This document shows positions 18,767 to 27,831 of a DNA stretch of 64,000 nt, piece after piece. This stretch comes from Dinoroseobacter sp034111085. GTDB lineage: Bacteria > Pseudomonadota > Alphaproteobacteria > Rhodobacterales > Rhodobacteraceae. The notes beneath the pieces are model-generated. The model did not search any database and had not been told where the DNA came from. It saw only the letters and a program-made list of their open reading frames with translations. The translations under genes and the position numbers were made by a program. Numbering within the stretch: position 1 is the first letter of the stretch; every line of letters starts with the position of its first letter. The stretch is from positions 53,050-117,049 of the forward strand of contig JAWUXZ010000031.1 of assembly GCA_034111085.1 (NCBI GenBank). Reading direction: 5' to 3'.

Positions 18767-20433
18767 CCGATCGCCGCCACAATACCCGCGACGTCTTTCC
18801 ACCCACCGGGACCGAGATCACCGCCAAAAGCTGGCTGACTGAAGCCCCGATGCGGATGCTGATGAACAACCTACACCCCGATGTGGCCGAAAACCCGCAT
18901 GAGCTGGTCGTCTATGGCGGCATTGGACGCGCCGCGCGCACATGGGAGGATTTCGATGCTATCGTCGCGGCCCTCAAAGACCTTGAGGACACGCAAACCT
19001 TGCTGGTGCAATCGGGAAAGCCCGTCGGCGTGTTTAACACCCATAAGGATGCGCCGCGCGTATTGATCGCAAATTCTAACCTCGTGCCGCATTGGGCGAC
19101 GTGGGACCATTTCAACGAACTCGATAAGAAGGGTCTGGCGATGTACGGCCAGATGACCGCCGGATCGTGGATCTATATCGGCACCCAAGGTATCGTCCAA
19201 GGCACCTACGAGACATTCATGGAAGCCGGTCGCCAGCACTATGATGGCAACCTGACTGGACGCTGGATTTTAACCGGCGGCTTGGGCGGAATGGGCGGCG
19301 CGCAACCGCTCGCAGCAGTAATGGCCGGGGCCTGTTGTCTGGCGGTTGAATGCGACGAGACCCGCACCGATTTCCGGCTGCGCACGCGCTATGTCGACGA
19401 GAAGACCCATGATCTGGACGATGCGCTGGCAATGATCGACGCTTGGACCAAGGCCGGTGAGGCGAAATCCGTGGCCCTGATTGGCAACGCCGCTGATGTG
19501 TTTCCTGAACTCGTCAAACGTGATGTGCGGCCCGATATGGTCACTGACCAGACCAGCGCCCATGATCCAATCCATGGGTATCTGCCCCAAGGCTGGAGCG
19601 TTGCTGAATGGCGCGCCAAGCAAGACAGTGATCCCAAAGCGGTTGAGAAAGCCGCGCGCGCTTCGATGAAAATCCAAGTCGCGGCGATGGTGGATTTCAG
19701 GAATGCGGGTGTGCCAACGTTCGATTACGGCAACAACATCAGGCAGATCGCCCTAGAGGAGGGGTTGGAAAATGCCTTCGCCTTCACCGGCTTTGTGCCC
19801 GCCTATATTCGCCCGCTGTTTTGTCGCGGCATCGGCCCATTCCGCTGGTGCGCATTGTCAGGTGACCCAGAAGACATCTACAAAACTGACGCTAAGGTCA
19901 AAGAGCTGATCGATGATCCGCATCTGCACAATTGGCTCGATATGGCGCGTGAACGGATCGCGTTCCAAGGACTTCCGGCCCGTATCTGTTGGGTCGGTCT
20001 GGGCCAGCGCCACAAGCTGGGTCTCGCGTTCAACGAGATGGTGCGCACGGGCGAGTTATCCGCGCCTGTGGTGATCGGGCGGGATCATCTGGATTCGGGG
20101 TCAGTCGCCTCGCCCAATCGCGAGACGGAAGCGATGAAAGACGGCAGCGACGCGGTCTCAGATTGGCCGCTGCTGAACGCGATGCTGAACGTAGCGGGCG
20201 GTGCCACATGGGTGTCGCTGCACCATGGCGGCGGTGTCGGGATGGGCTTTTCGCAACACTCAGGCATGGTCATTTGCTGCGACGGGTCCGAGGACGCCGA
20301 CCGCCGCCTCGCCAACGTCTTGTGGAATGATCCGGCCACGGGCGTGATGCGCCATGCCGATGCAGGCTATGAGGACGCGCTGGAGTGCGCGCGCGAGCAA
20401 GGGCTAAATTTGCCCGGTATCCTTGGGAGATAG
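18763..20433 (+). CDS. hutU: HutU, urocanate hydratase
   Basis: Converts urocanate to imidazolone propionate using tightly bound NAD. The 556 residues include the family blocks GGLGGMGGAQPLA, ECDETR, TDQTSAHDP, CWVGLGQRHKLG, SGSVASPNRETE and SLHHGGGVGMGFSQHSGMV. Gene order hutI-hutH-hutG-hutU places this second-step enzyme last in the operon. No strong terminator is seen in the 103 bases before the next, convergent gene. Confidence 0.97.
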   Translation: MTDRRHNTRDVFPPTGTEITAKSWLTEAPMRMLMNNLHPDVAENPHELVVYGGIGRAARTWEDFDAIVAALKDLEDTQTLLVQSGKPVGVFNTHKDAPRVLIANSNLVPHWATWDHFNELDKKGLAMYGQMTAGSWIYIGTQGIVQGTYETFMEAGRQHYDGNLTGRWILTGGLGGMGGAQPLAAVMAGACCLAVECDETRTDFRLRTRYVDEKTHDLDDALAMIDAWTKAGEAKSVALIGNAADVFPELVKRDVRPDMVTDQTSAHDPIHGYLPQGWSVAEWRAKQDSDPKAVEKAARASMKIQVAAMVDFRNAGVPTFDYGNNIRQIALEEGLENAFAFTGFVPAYIRPLFCRGIGPFRWCALSGDPEDIYKTDAKVKELIDDPHLHNWLDMARERIAFQGLPARICWVGLGQRHKLGLAFNEMVRTGELSAPVVIGRDHLDSGSVASPNRETEAMKDGSDAVSDWPLLNAMLNVAGGATWVSLHHGGGVGMGFSQHSGMVICCDGSEDADRRLANVLWNDPATGVMRHADAGYEDALECAREQGLNLPGILGR

Positions 20434-20536
20434 CGATCGTCGTTCTGAAAAATGCTTAATGTGTAGCGGCGAAACTAGCGGATCGCCTTTCTGATGGTCA
20501 GGTCGACGCTGCACAACCTGTGGCTTTGACCGCGCG

Positions 20537-21586
20537 CTAGTTCCCTAAGAACGCTGCATCAAAGGGAACATCGCGCGTTTGTCCGCACTCGCCTGTCACG
20601 CGCAACATATCGCCAATCACCTCGACGTCTTGGATCCCAGAGGCGCTCGGCCAGTGAATCGCCCCGATCACATGATGGATTTCGACCTGAGAACCTGTGC
20701 TCAGCGATATCGCACCGGGCCGGCCGAGTATGTCTTCGTGACCAGCACCGAGCACATGTCCCGCCAGCCCCTCCTCGACCCCGAGGCACCCGAAATGTCG
20801 CCCAGACCACGGCGCGTAGTCTCGCCCACCGTTAGAATGCCAAAGCATCGTCATCGGCAGGGCCTTGGCTTGGCGCAGTGACAAGAACACATCTCCCTCG
20901 TTTGGTCTGGTTATGGCTGTCCAGCCGAGGCTGAGGCCCGGTGCGTCGAGGCCCACTACGAAATCTTCATGCTTTGGAAACCACGGATATTCCGTCAGAT
21001 CGACGGATCCGTCCTTGCCCGGAAACGCCGTCGCACTGGTGCTGCGCGCTGGATAGACAAGCCCCGATCGCCCAAGCGAGGGGTCGGTCTCCAGCGCGCA
21101 TTCAGGCGTCACCCAGCACGATTTCGGCGACGTTCTGATCAGGCCCCCGTTCGGCAGTGATACATTGGCGTGGTTTGAAACCGGCACCTGACCGCCGCCG
21201 CCATGGAAAATGTGGCGCTGATAGACAAACGGATGGCCGGGTCTAAGCGTGATTTCTTTGTACAGCTCGGCCCCAAAAACTTTGCGGTCCATTTTGGCGT
21301 GGATGTGGCCCTGCCCCTGATCCTCAATCGTCCAAGCTGAGTTCGGCGGCCAGCCGTGCAGGGCCGATCCGTCTTCTTGCGACCCAAACGGCGCGCAGAA
21401 AAAATCACCCCCCAGTTTGACGACATGAGGTGTGATATCTTCCGGGAAATCGGTCCCCGTTCCGACCCATGGCGCGCGGTGCAGGGGCGAGATTTCATAC
21501 CCGCCGTCGACCACATTAAAGTCCTCAATCATCCCCAACTCAGCGTCGAAAGAGAGGGATATGCCCGCAGCCGACAGACTTGTCAT
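20537..21586 (-). CDS. Galactose-mutarotase-like (aldose 1-epimerase superfamily) protein
   Basis: A 349-residue protein that reads as a mutarotase-fold carbohydrate-binding protein, with HGWPPNSAW near residue 77 and an extended beta-rich pattern; no signal peptide is seen. Such proteins interconvert sugar anomers or epimers, but the substrate cannot be told. It is the last gene of the mocD-mocE-panB-like operon and its start overlaps the preceding stop by four bases, which suggests a role in processing the same cyclic polyol or sugar. Confidence 0.6.
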   Translation of the reverse strand: MTSLSAAGISLSFDAELGMIEDFNVVDGGYEISPLHRAPWVGTGTDFPEDITPHVVKLGGDFFCAPFGSQEDGSALHGWPPNSAWTIEDQGQGHIHAKMDRKVFGAELYKEITLRPGHPFVYQRHIFHGGGGQVPVSNHANVSLPNGGLIRTSPKSCWVTPECALETDPSLGRSGLVYPARSTSATAFPGKDGSVDLTEYPWFPKHEDFVVGLDAPGLSLGWTAITRPNEGDVFLSLRQAKALPMTMLWHSNGGRDYAPWSGRHFGCLGVEEGLAGHVLGAGHEDILGRPGAISLSTGSQVEIHHVIGAIHWPSASGIQDVEVIGDMLRVTGECGQTRDVPFDAAFLGN

Positions 21587-22395
21587 GTCTTTGAGGCCAT
21601 CCGCGCACGGAACGCATCAAGCTGATCGGCGGGCATTCCGACAAGATGCTGCTTTTGTGGAAACGCGCCTGATTTGACCTCGGCGACAAACTCCTGAAAC
21701 GCGGCGATCCGCTCTTGGTGCAGACGTTCATATTCGTCGCGAAAGTTGCGGTAGGCCTTTGAATGGCGCGGCACATGGCCCTCAGTGTAGCCCAGCATGT
21801 CGTTCGCAAACAGGTATTGGGCATCACAGCCCGCACCCGCGCCCATGGACCAGACGAGGATATTGACGTTCTTCGATATCTCAGTGGCAACCTCTTCGGG
21901 AACCACTTCAAGTTCGACCGCGATCGCGCCTGCATTCTCGTAGGCCTTCACCTCCTCAAACAAGCGAATGGCCTCGTCGGCGGTCTTGCCAACCGCGCGA
22001 AATCCGCCTGTCCAAGTGGCCCGTGAAGGCACAAGGCCGACATGTCCCACGACGGGAATATACTCGCGTGCAAGCCGCTCGACCGTGGCCAATGAGCCTG
22101 AGCAATAAAGCGCGTCGGCCCCGCGTTCGAGCGCGTCATTGCACCAGCGCAAGTAATCATCCGGCGATCCGCACCCGGTATGGGTTTGGCCTGCCATAGA
22201 GAACACCGAAGGGGCGGCGTCACGGTATTGCGGATCAAATATGACGTCGTCAGGAACCGAGGCGATATCAATGCCAGCCGCCTGTGCAGCCGCTGCTTCC
22301 TCAATCGAGAAGTAGCGCAACATGGTCAGTTGTTTCTTGCCCTTCAATGCACGCAGGTCCGCAACGGTCGGGCGTCGTTTGGGCAGGTCCGTCAT
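21583..22395 (-). CDS. PanB-like (ketopantoate hydroxymethyltransferase family) protein
   Basis: A 270-residue TIM-barrel protein that resembles the PanB/phosphoenolpyruvate-mutase superfamily: TVADLRALKGKKQLTMLRYFSIEEAAAAQAAGID at the N-terminus, GHVGLVPS and GAIAVELEVVPEEVA. True PanB proteins make ketopantoate from 2-oxoisovalerate and methylene-tetrahydrofolate. Its place in a moc-like operon argues for another one-carbon or C-C bond reaction, perhaps handling the formaldehyde or C1 unit released by MocDE; that is speculation. It overlaps both neighbours by four bases. Confidence 0.65.
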   Translation of the reverse strand: MTDLPKRRPTVADLRALKGKKQLTMLRYFSIEEAAAAQAAGIDIASVPDDVIFDPQYRDAAPSVFSMAGQTHTGCGSPDDYLRWCNDALERGADALYCSGSLATVERLAREYIPVVGHVGLVPSRATWTGGFRAVGKTADEAIRLFEEVKAYENAGAIAVELEVVPEEVATEISKNVNILVWSMGAGAGCDAQYLFANDMLGYTEGHVPRHSKAYRNFRDEYERLHQERIAAFQEFVAEVKSGAFPQKQHLVGMPADQLDAFRARMASKT

Positions 22396-22703
22396 TCGAT
22401 CAGCACCTGCACGCGGCCCCCTTCGACCTTGGTCTCATACGTCTTCAGATCCACGCAAACCGGGGCTCGAAGGGCTTTTCCGGTGCGGTAATCAAACAAG
22501 CCATTGTGCTTTGGGCATTCGATTTCGTTGTCCATCACAAGACCGTCTGAAAGATGCACCTGTTCGTGAGTGCACAAGCCATCGGTGCAGAAGAACTTGC
22601 CATCTAGACTTTGGTACACCGCATAAGTTCGCGCGCCGTGATCCCAGCGGATAACGTCCTCTTCATCGATATCTTCGGTCGCGCAGGCATCAATCCAAGG
22701 CAT
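22392..22703 (-). CDS. mocE: MocE-family Rieske [2Fe-2S] ferredoxin
   Basis: A 103-residue Rieske ferredoxin with both ligand pairs, CTH at residues 44-46 and CPKH at 63-66. In rhizobia MocE passes electrons to the oxygenase MocD during 3-O-methyl-scyllo-inosamine (rhizopine) breakdown. I chose the ATG at 22703; a GTG directly before it is also possible. It lies 30 bases after mocD. No MocF-like ferredoxin reductase gene is present in the window, so the electron donor is unknown. Confidence 0.85.
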   Translation of the reverse strand: MPWIDACATEDIDEEDVIRWDHGARTYAVYQSLDGKFFCTDGLCTHEQVHLSDGLVMDNEIECPKHNGLFDYRTGKALRAPVCVDLKTYETKVEGGRVQVLIE

Positions 22704-22733
22704 CACGGTCTCTCGCTTCGTTGGTTTTTGGGG

Positions 22734-23855
22734 TCATAACGCAGCCCGCTCCGGCACTGTCATGTGCAGGCTTTCCTTGTAGGGCCGCGCGGTCGGTGGC
22801 AGCTCTTTGCGCACCGCATGGGTCGGGTCGCGGCGCTGACGCAAGACGGCAACCGTCATCTCTTTGTAGGCATCCCAGATTGAGGTGTTGGCGGGCGGCA
22901 GGTCGTGCTTGAGCACCTCATGAAGGGCCGCAAGCGAGTAATAAGGCACCATCGGAAACATGTGATGTTCGATGTGGTAGTTCATATTCCAATAGAGCCA
23001 ACGACTGATTGGGTTCATATACAGCGTTCTGGAATTGAGCCGGTGATCGAGCACGTCTTCGGCCAGCCCGCCGTGTTGCAGAAGTCCGGTCATCACAAAA
23101 TGCCAACATCCGTAGGCGCGCGGGCCACCCACCAACAAAATCGGGATCGCGGACGCCCAGCCCATGCCTTGGGATAACATGATTACCGTCGCGAGCACCA
23201 CAAACCCATAGATCGCCATATGGATGCGGGCGCAGAAATGGGCCTTGTGCCATTCGGTTTGCGGGATGTAATTCCGCTCGTCTTCGGAAAGCTGCCCCAA
23301 TGCGTTGCGCATCAGGACGCCCAACGACTGGACTGGGCCATAGACGCCAACAACGGCCAGCGCGCGACCGATTAGACTGATCGGGTGCATCCATGCAATT
23401 TCGGGATCGCGCCCAACGATGATCGTATCGGTGTGGTGGCGCGCGTGGCTCCACCGCCAATTGACCGGGTTTCGCATCACCTGAAACGAGGCAATCTGGT
23501 AGACGGCGTCGTTCATCCAGCGCGTGCGAAAAGCCGTGCCATGCCCGCATTCGTGCCAGCGGCTGTCACAGGCGGACCCGTACAGCACGCCGTACGCCAG
23601 CCAGAACGGAACCGCTGTCCAAGAGCCCCAGAAGTAGATGCCACCAGCTGCGAAAACAACGTGAAGAGCGATCCACAGCAGAGTATCGCGAATGGCCGGC
23701 GCGTCCCGGCGCTTCATCAGGGCTTTCAATGTCTTTTTAGGAATTTCGCTGTGATACCAGTCCGCCGTCGCCAACCCAGCATCGACGGCGCGTTGCGCAG
23801 AGGCTCCGGTCAGCGAATAGTCGCGACCGACTGCGGCGCTGGGAGATTGGGTCAT
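22734..23855 (-). CDS. mocD: MocD-like membrane diiron oxygenase (fatty-acid desaturase superfamily)
   Basis: A 373-residue membrane protein with the three histidine boxes of the desaturase/hydroxylase superfamily: HECGH (101-105), HARHH (137-141) and HIEHH (294-298). Several hydrophobic segments flank them. The MocE-type Rieske ferredoxin encoded next supports MocD, the oxygenase part of rhizopine O-demethylation, rather than a lipid desaturase, but a lipid substrate is not excluded. The gene is divergent from a LacI regulator at 24067, and the gap holds a tandem TGATGTG repeat. Confidence 0.8.
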   Translation of the reverse strand: MTQSPSAAVGRDYSLTGASAQRAVDAGLATADWYHSEIPKKTLKALMKRRDAPAIRDTLLWIALHVVFAAGGIYFWGSWTAVPFWLAYGVLYGSACDSRWHECGHGTAFRTRWMNDAVYQIASFQVMRNPVNWRWSHARHHTDTIIVGRDPEIAWMHPISLIGRALAVVGVYGPVQSLGVLMRNALGQLSEDERNYIPQTEWHKAHFCARIHMAIYGFVVLATVIMLSQGMGWASAIPILLVGGPRAYGCWHFVMTGLLQHGGLAEDVLDHRLNSRTLYMNPISRWLYWNMNYHIEHHMFPMVPYYSLAALHEVLKHDLPPANTSIWDAYKEMTVAVLRQRRDPTHAVRKELPPTARPYKESLHMTVPERAAL

Positions 23856-23954
23856 ATGGATCTGGCTTTCGTATAACGGGGGCGAAGGCTCACATCCGGA
23901 GTGCTACCGCAGGCCGTCAGCTTGGCCGAACCGCCTGCAATCGATCAAGCGGCA

Positions 23955-23977
23955 ATCACATCAGATCACATCAGATC
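23955..23977. repeat. Tandem direct repeat with two TGATGTG units, candidate LacI-type operator
   Basis: ATCACATCAG is repeated in tandem at 23955-23964 and 23965-23974, followed by ATC. Read on the minus strand this is TGATGTG twice with a 10-base period, about one helical turn. It lies 100 bases upstream of mocD and 93 upstream of the divergent lacI gene. The same heptamer is duplicated at 52838-52855 beside another LacI gene. Confidence 0.55.
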
Positions 23978-24066
23978 GGTCATGCGCGCAGCGGCTAGAG
24001 ACACCGCCGCCTTGATGCGCCAAGCTGTGTGATATGGTTTCGACCCAACAGGGCAATTTTCGACCG

Positions 24067-25104
24067 ATGGCACGTGCAACACTTATCGACATTGCCCGCC
24101 AAGCCGGCGTTTCGACGGCAACGGTGGACCGTGCGCTCAACAGCCGTCCCGGTGTCAGCGCCGCCAATCGCCAGCGCGTGATGAGTGCGGCGCGTGCGTT
24201 GGGCTACGTCCCCTCGGATGGCATGGTGATCTTGCCCGCCCGTCCGGCGCGGCTCGAATTCCTGTTCCCGATGGGCCAGATTGCATTCATGCGCGAGGTG
24301 GCAGACAACATTCTTCGCGTTGCCAAGGACCATCCACTTGTCGAAAGCTGCACGATCATTCCGCTCGGTGGGATTGGGCCGGACGCTTTGACCGCCGGGC
24401 TGGACCAGCTATCGCCGGGAACCGAGGGCGTTGGGATCATCACCACCGACCACCCCAAAAGCCGCGACGCCATTCGCGGCTTGAGTGCGTCTGGAGTGCG
24501 CGTGGTGACCATCGCCTCGGATGTTCACGAGGCGTCGAGATCGGCATATGTTGGTGTGGACAACCTAATCTCTGGACGCACGGCGGCTCAGATCCTCGGG
24601 ATGCTCGCCTGGCGAGGCGACGGAACCGCGGCGGTGTTTCTCGGCAGCCGCGCCTTCAAAGGACACCAAGAACGCGAAACAGGGTTCCTCGCATGTATGG
24701 CCGAACGCTGTCCAAACCTGCGCATCCTGCCATCGATTGAGACCAATGAGGACAGTGGTCGGGTTCGGTCCGAAATGGCAAAACTGCTCCGTAACGTGCC
24801 CGATCTTGCTGCGATTTACTGCGTCGGTGCTGGGCGAAGGGGAATTGTTGACGCGTTGGAGGAACGACAATCGTCGCGACGTCCCGCCGTTGTCCTGCAC
24901 GACCTGACCGACAATTCGCGCGTTTGGCTCGCGCAGAACAAAATCGATGCCGTGATCGACCAAAACGCGTCGCTGGTTGCAGAACAGGCCGTGTTACGCT
25001 TGCTTGGGGCGATTGCATCCACGAACCCGCTTTTGCCTCTACACCATATTGAGCCACGCATTATCCTGCGTGAAAACATCCCTGCTGAAAGGCCGCCGCG
25101 ATGA
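24067..25104 (+). CDS. LacI-family regulator, probable controller of mocDE and the adjacent dehydrogenase
   Basis: A 345-residue LacI-type regulator: N-terminal HTH (TLIDIARQAGVSTATVDRALNSRPG) and a periplasmic-binding-protein-like effector domain. The hinge helix lacks the usual LacI pattern, and the recognition helix has the variant TVDRALN found in a subgroup with sugar or cyclitol effectors. The start at 24067 gives the normal N-terminus (MARATLIDIAR); an in-frame ATG at 24034 would add 11 residues. It is divergent from mocD and overlaps the following dehydrogenase by ATGA. Confidence 0.85.
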   Translation: MARATLIDIARQAGVSTATVDRALNSRPGVSAANRQRVMSAARALGYVPSDGMVILPARPARLEFLFPMGQIAFMREVADNILRVAKDHPLVESCTIIPLGGIGPDALTAGLDQLSPGTEGVGIITTDHPKSRDAIRGLSASGVRVVTIASDVHEASRSAYVGVDNLISGRTAAQILGMLAWRGDGTAAVFLGSRAFKGHQERETGFLACMAERCPNLRILPSIETNEDSGRVRSEMAKLLRNVPDLAAIYCVGAGRRGIVDALEERQSSRRPAVVLHDLTDNSRVWLAQNKIDAVIDQNASLVAEQAVLRLLGAIASTNPLLPLHHIEPRIILRENIPAERPPR

Positions 25105-25880
25105 AAACCGAACTCGAAAGCGCGGTCATTTTGGTCACAGGTGCGGCTGCTGGCATTGGCCGCGCAATTGCCGAACATGCTGCGGGCGAAGGGGTAGCGG
25201 GGCTGTTTCTAACCGACATAGATGGGGCTGGTTTGAGCGTGGTCGCCGAGGCTTTGAAGGGGCAGACTGAGGTGCATTTCCATGCGGTCGACCTTGCAGA
25301 TCCGACGGCTCCGGCAGCGATTTTCGAGCAGGCCAAGGCGCGATTTGGCGGCGTGACGGGCTTGGTTAATGCAGCAGGGATCACGACCCGTGCAAGTTTC
25401 ACCAATGGCTCGGCTGATCTGTGGGACCGGCTGTTCGCGATCAACGCGCGTGCGCCTTATCTGTTGATGAGCGCATTCATCAACGACGCCCGGGCTCGCG
25501 AGACAGGCGGCACCATCGTGAATATCCAGTCCATGAACGCCCATTGCGGCGCGCCTGAGCTGGCCATCTATGCGTCAACCAAAGGCGCGCTTCAAACACT
25601 GACGAAAAATGCGGCCAACGCCCATCTCAGAGACGGGATTCGCGTTAATGGGATCAACCTTGGATGGACGCTGACAGAAGCTGAAGACCAAATACAGTCT
25701 GAGACCCACAGCGCAGGGCTGGATTGGGCGCAGGCCAGCGGTGCCGGTTTGCCGCTCGGACGACTGATCCTGCCGGATGAAGCCGCAAGATTGGCGATCT
25801 ATCTTCTGAGCCCCGCATCGGCACCGATGACAGGCGTATCGTTGGATCTGGAGCAATCAGTTGTAGGTGCGCCGCGCTAA
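25101..25880 (+). CDS. Short-chain dehydrogenase/reductase
   Basis: A 259-residue classical SDR with the cofactor motif VTGAAAGIGRA, NAAG, and the catalytic YASTKG pair (Tyr and Lys) preceded by IVNIQSMNAHCG. The usual serine region is QSMN. The substrate is not known. It is translationally coupled to the preceding LacI gene, so probably part of the regulon of that protein. Its stop codon overlaps the stop of the convergent lacI gene at 25877 by three bases. Confidence 0.85.
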   Translation: MKTELESAVILVTGAAAGIGRAIAEHAAGEGVAGLFLTDIDGAGLSVVAEALKGQTEVHFHAVDLADPTAPAAIFEQAKARFGGVTGLVNAAGITTRASFTNGSADLWDRLFAINARAPYLLMSAFINDARARETGGTIVNIQSMNAHCGAPELAIYASTKGALQTLTKNAANAHLRDGIRVNGINLGWTLTEAEDQIQSETHSAGLDWAQASGAGLPLGRLILPDEAARLAIYLLSPASAPMTGVSLDLEQSVVGAPR

Positions 25881-26902
25881 TCAGGCGGACGCGCGGTACT
25901 GGCGCGGATGACCAGCTCAACCGGAATCGCGGCTTCGGGCGCATGCACGCCACCTGCCCCGGACAAACGCTTCAACAGCACTTCTGCCGCGCGCCTGCCA
26001 AGTTGGCGTCGATCTTGCCTAATCGTCGTCAGCGCCGGGACATAGTATTCGGACATCTCAATATCATCGAACCCAACGACCGAGATGTCTTCGGGCACTT
26101 GCACCCCCACAGCTTGCAGCCCAGCAATCAAGCCAAACGCGACCATATCGGCCGAACAAAACACCGCTGTTGGGCGGTCGCTCATGGCAAGGATATGAGC
26201 GGCGGCAGCATAGCCCGACTCTAGTGAAAAATCGCCCCTGATGATCCAGTCAGCGCGGGTGGGAAGTCCGAGGCGGGCGCGCTCAGTCACCATGCCTTCG
26301 CGCCGTGCGGTGGTCAGAACATTGCCGTCAGGACCGGTGATATGGGCGATTTTTCGATGTCCAAGCGCATAAAGATGCTTGATCGCCAAGCGCGCGCCCT
26401 CCGCATTGTCGCTCGCGATGACCGGAAAACCCTCGCCTTCCACCCACTCGCACAAAAAAACAATCCGCTCGCCAACGCCGAGGTCGCGACATTGGCTTAG
26501 GGCTTGCGAAGACAGACCTCCATCAAGCGAAATTGCCCCGTCGATGCGCCCATCCATAAAGTAGCTCGCAAGGGCCGCGTCTTGTAGCGGATCGCATTCG
26601 GTATCGGTGATCAGCACGGAATAATCGGACCCGGCGAAAACCTCGCTTAGCCCTGCCAAGATGCCTGAATAAAACGGTTTACCAAGATTTGGCACCAGAA
26701 CAAGAACCGCCGCCGCCCGCTGCATTCTGAGATTGCGAGCGGCCTGATTGGCGCGGTAACCGGTCAGCTCGATTGCCTCATGCACCGCATCGCGCGTGCG
26801 CTCGGCGACGAGCTCGGGATTGGTCAAGACCCGGCTGACAGTCGTGGCCGAAACCCGCGCAGCGCGGGCGACATCCTGAATGGTTTTGGTCTTCTGAATC
26901 AT
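25877..26902 (-). CDS. LacI-family repressor of the adjacent dehydrogenase/ABC transporter operon
   Basis: A 341-residue LacI/PurR-type repressor: HTH (TIQDVARAARVSATTVSRVLTNPELV), hinge helix, and a sugar-binding effector domain (VLVPNLGKPFYSGILAGL, GFDDIEMSEYYVPALTTIRQ). The start is the ATG at 26902. It faces the operon that begins at 27091, and two perfect 16-bp palindromes lie in between, so it most likely represses both. Its stop overlaps the convergent dehydrogenase. Confidence 0.9.
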   Translation of the reverse strand: MIQKTKTIQDVARAARVSATTVSRVLTNPELVAERTRDAVHEAIELTGYRANQAARNLRMQRAAAVLVLVPNLGKPFYSGILAGLSEVFAGSDYSVLITDTECDPLQDAALASYFMDGRIDGAISLDGGLSSQALSQCRDLGVGERIVFLCEWVEGEGFPVIASDNAEGARLAIKHLYALGHRKIAHITGPDGNVLTTARREGMVTERARLGLPTRADWIIRGDFSLESGYAAAAHILAMSDRPTAVFCSADMVAFGLIAGLQAVGVQVPEDISVVGFDDIEMSEYYVPALTTIRQDRRQLGRRAAEVLLKRLSGAGGVHAPEAAIPVELVIRASTARPPD

Positions 26903-26961
26903 AGCGCCCTGACATGCGTTTGAGAAATCTGGCTTGACACGAATCCCTCTCGGTGACGAAT

Positions 26962-26977
26962 ATGAAATCGATTTCAT
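26962..26977. promoter_or_regulatory. LacI operator 1 (perfect 16-bp palindrome)
   Basis: ATGAAATCGATTTCAT is a perfect palindrome with the central CG typical of LacI-family operators. It lies 59 bases upstream of the lacI gene start at 26902. Confidence 0.85.
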
Positions 26978-27002
26978 GATCTGCAAAGAAGATTCTTGCT
27001 AT

Positions 27003-27020
27003 TATGAAATCGATTTCATA
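27003..27020. promoter_or_regulatory. LacI operator 2 (perfect 18-bp palindrome)
   Basis: TATGAAATCGATTTCATA contains the same 16-bp core as the site at 26962. The two centres are 42 bases apart, four helical turns, so two dimers or a looped tetramer could bind the same face. It lies 70 bases upstream of the dehydrogenase gene at 27091. Confidence 0.85.
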
Positions 27021-27090
27021 AGCGCTTTTGGCGTATGAGAGGGATTTCTGTGCAAGACCGTGAACACCACAACACACGAGGCAAATCACG

Positions 27091-27819
27091 TTGAGCGCAT
27101 CCGCCAACTTTGATTTTGCGGGTGCGCATGTGGTGGTGATCGGCGCAAGTCGGGCTGGCATAGGGGCTGTGATTGCGCGCGCGTTTCAAGACGCAGGCGC
27201 GCAGGTCGAAATCACTGGGGTTGAGCCGAATTGCGCACCCGAGGACGCATCGCGGTTCAGCTACACGCAACTGGATGTTTCTGACACGCGAGCCGTCAAA
27301 CGCTTTGCGCGCGATCGCCCCCATGTGGATGTCTTGGTCAATTGTGCTGCGCTCACCCGGCGCGGCGAAGAGATGGAGCCTGAGTTTTTCGCCCATGTCG
27401 TTGATGTGAATTTGACCGGGTCATTTCGGTGCGCCGAGGCGCTGCATCCCGCGTTGTCGGCGGCCAAGGGGCGCGTGATCAACATAGCGTCGATGTATGC
27501 TCGTTTTGGGTCGCCGCGAAACCCGGCTTACGGTGCGTCAAAGGCCGGGGTCGAGCAGTTAACCAAATCGCTGGCGATCGCATGGGCCGAAGACGGAATT
27601 CGCGTCAACGCCATCGCACCCGGCTTTATCGTCACCGAACAATCGGCCCGGGCGCGCCAAGACGCGTCCTTCACGCAAGCCGTCGAGGCCCGCACGCCAT
27701 TGGCGCGGTGGGGTCTGCCGCAAGACGTGGCGGGTGTGGCGCTCTTTCTCGCGTCGGACGCAGCTGGGTTCATAACCGGAGCCTGCGTGCCCGTTGACGG
27801 AGGATACTCAGTTGTCTGA
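27091..27819 (+). CDS. Short-chain dehydrogenase/reductase
   Basis: A 242-residue SDR with the glycine-rich motif VVIGASRAGIG, the NCA variant of NNAG, INIASMYARFG with the catalytic serine, YGASKAG with the catalytic Tyr and Lys, and a C-terminal block AGFITGACVPVDGGYSVV. The start is a TTG at 27091, supported by GAGG at 27078-27081 and by the lack of any alternative ATG. It is the first gene of a long sugar-type operon that continues into Gfo/Idh, isomerase and ABC genes. The substrate is unknown. Confidence 0.85.
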   Translation: MSASANFDFAGAHVVVIGASRAGIGAVIARAFQDAGAQVEITGVEPNCAPEDASRFSYTQLDVSDTRAVKRFARDRPHVDVLVNCAALTRRGEEMEPEFFAHVVDVNLTGSFRCAEALHPALSAAKGRVINIASMYARFGSPRNPAYGASKAGVEQLTKSLAIAWAEDGIRVNAIAPGFIVTEQSARARQDASFTQAVEARTPLARWGLPQDVAGVALFLASDAAGFITGACVPVDGGYSVV

Positions 27820-27831
27820 TCGGAGCCCGCA

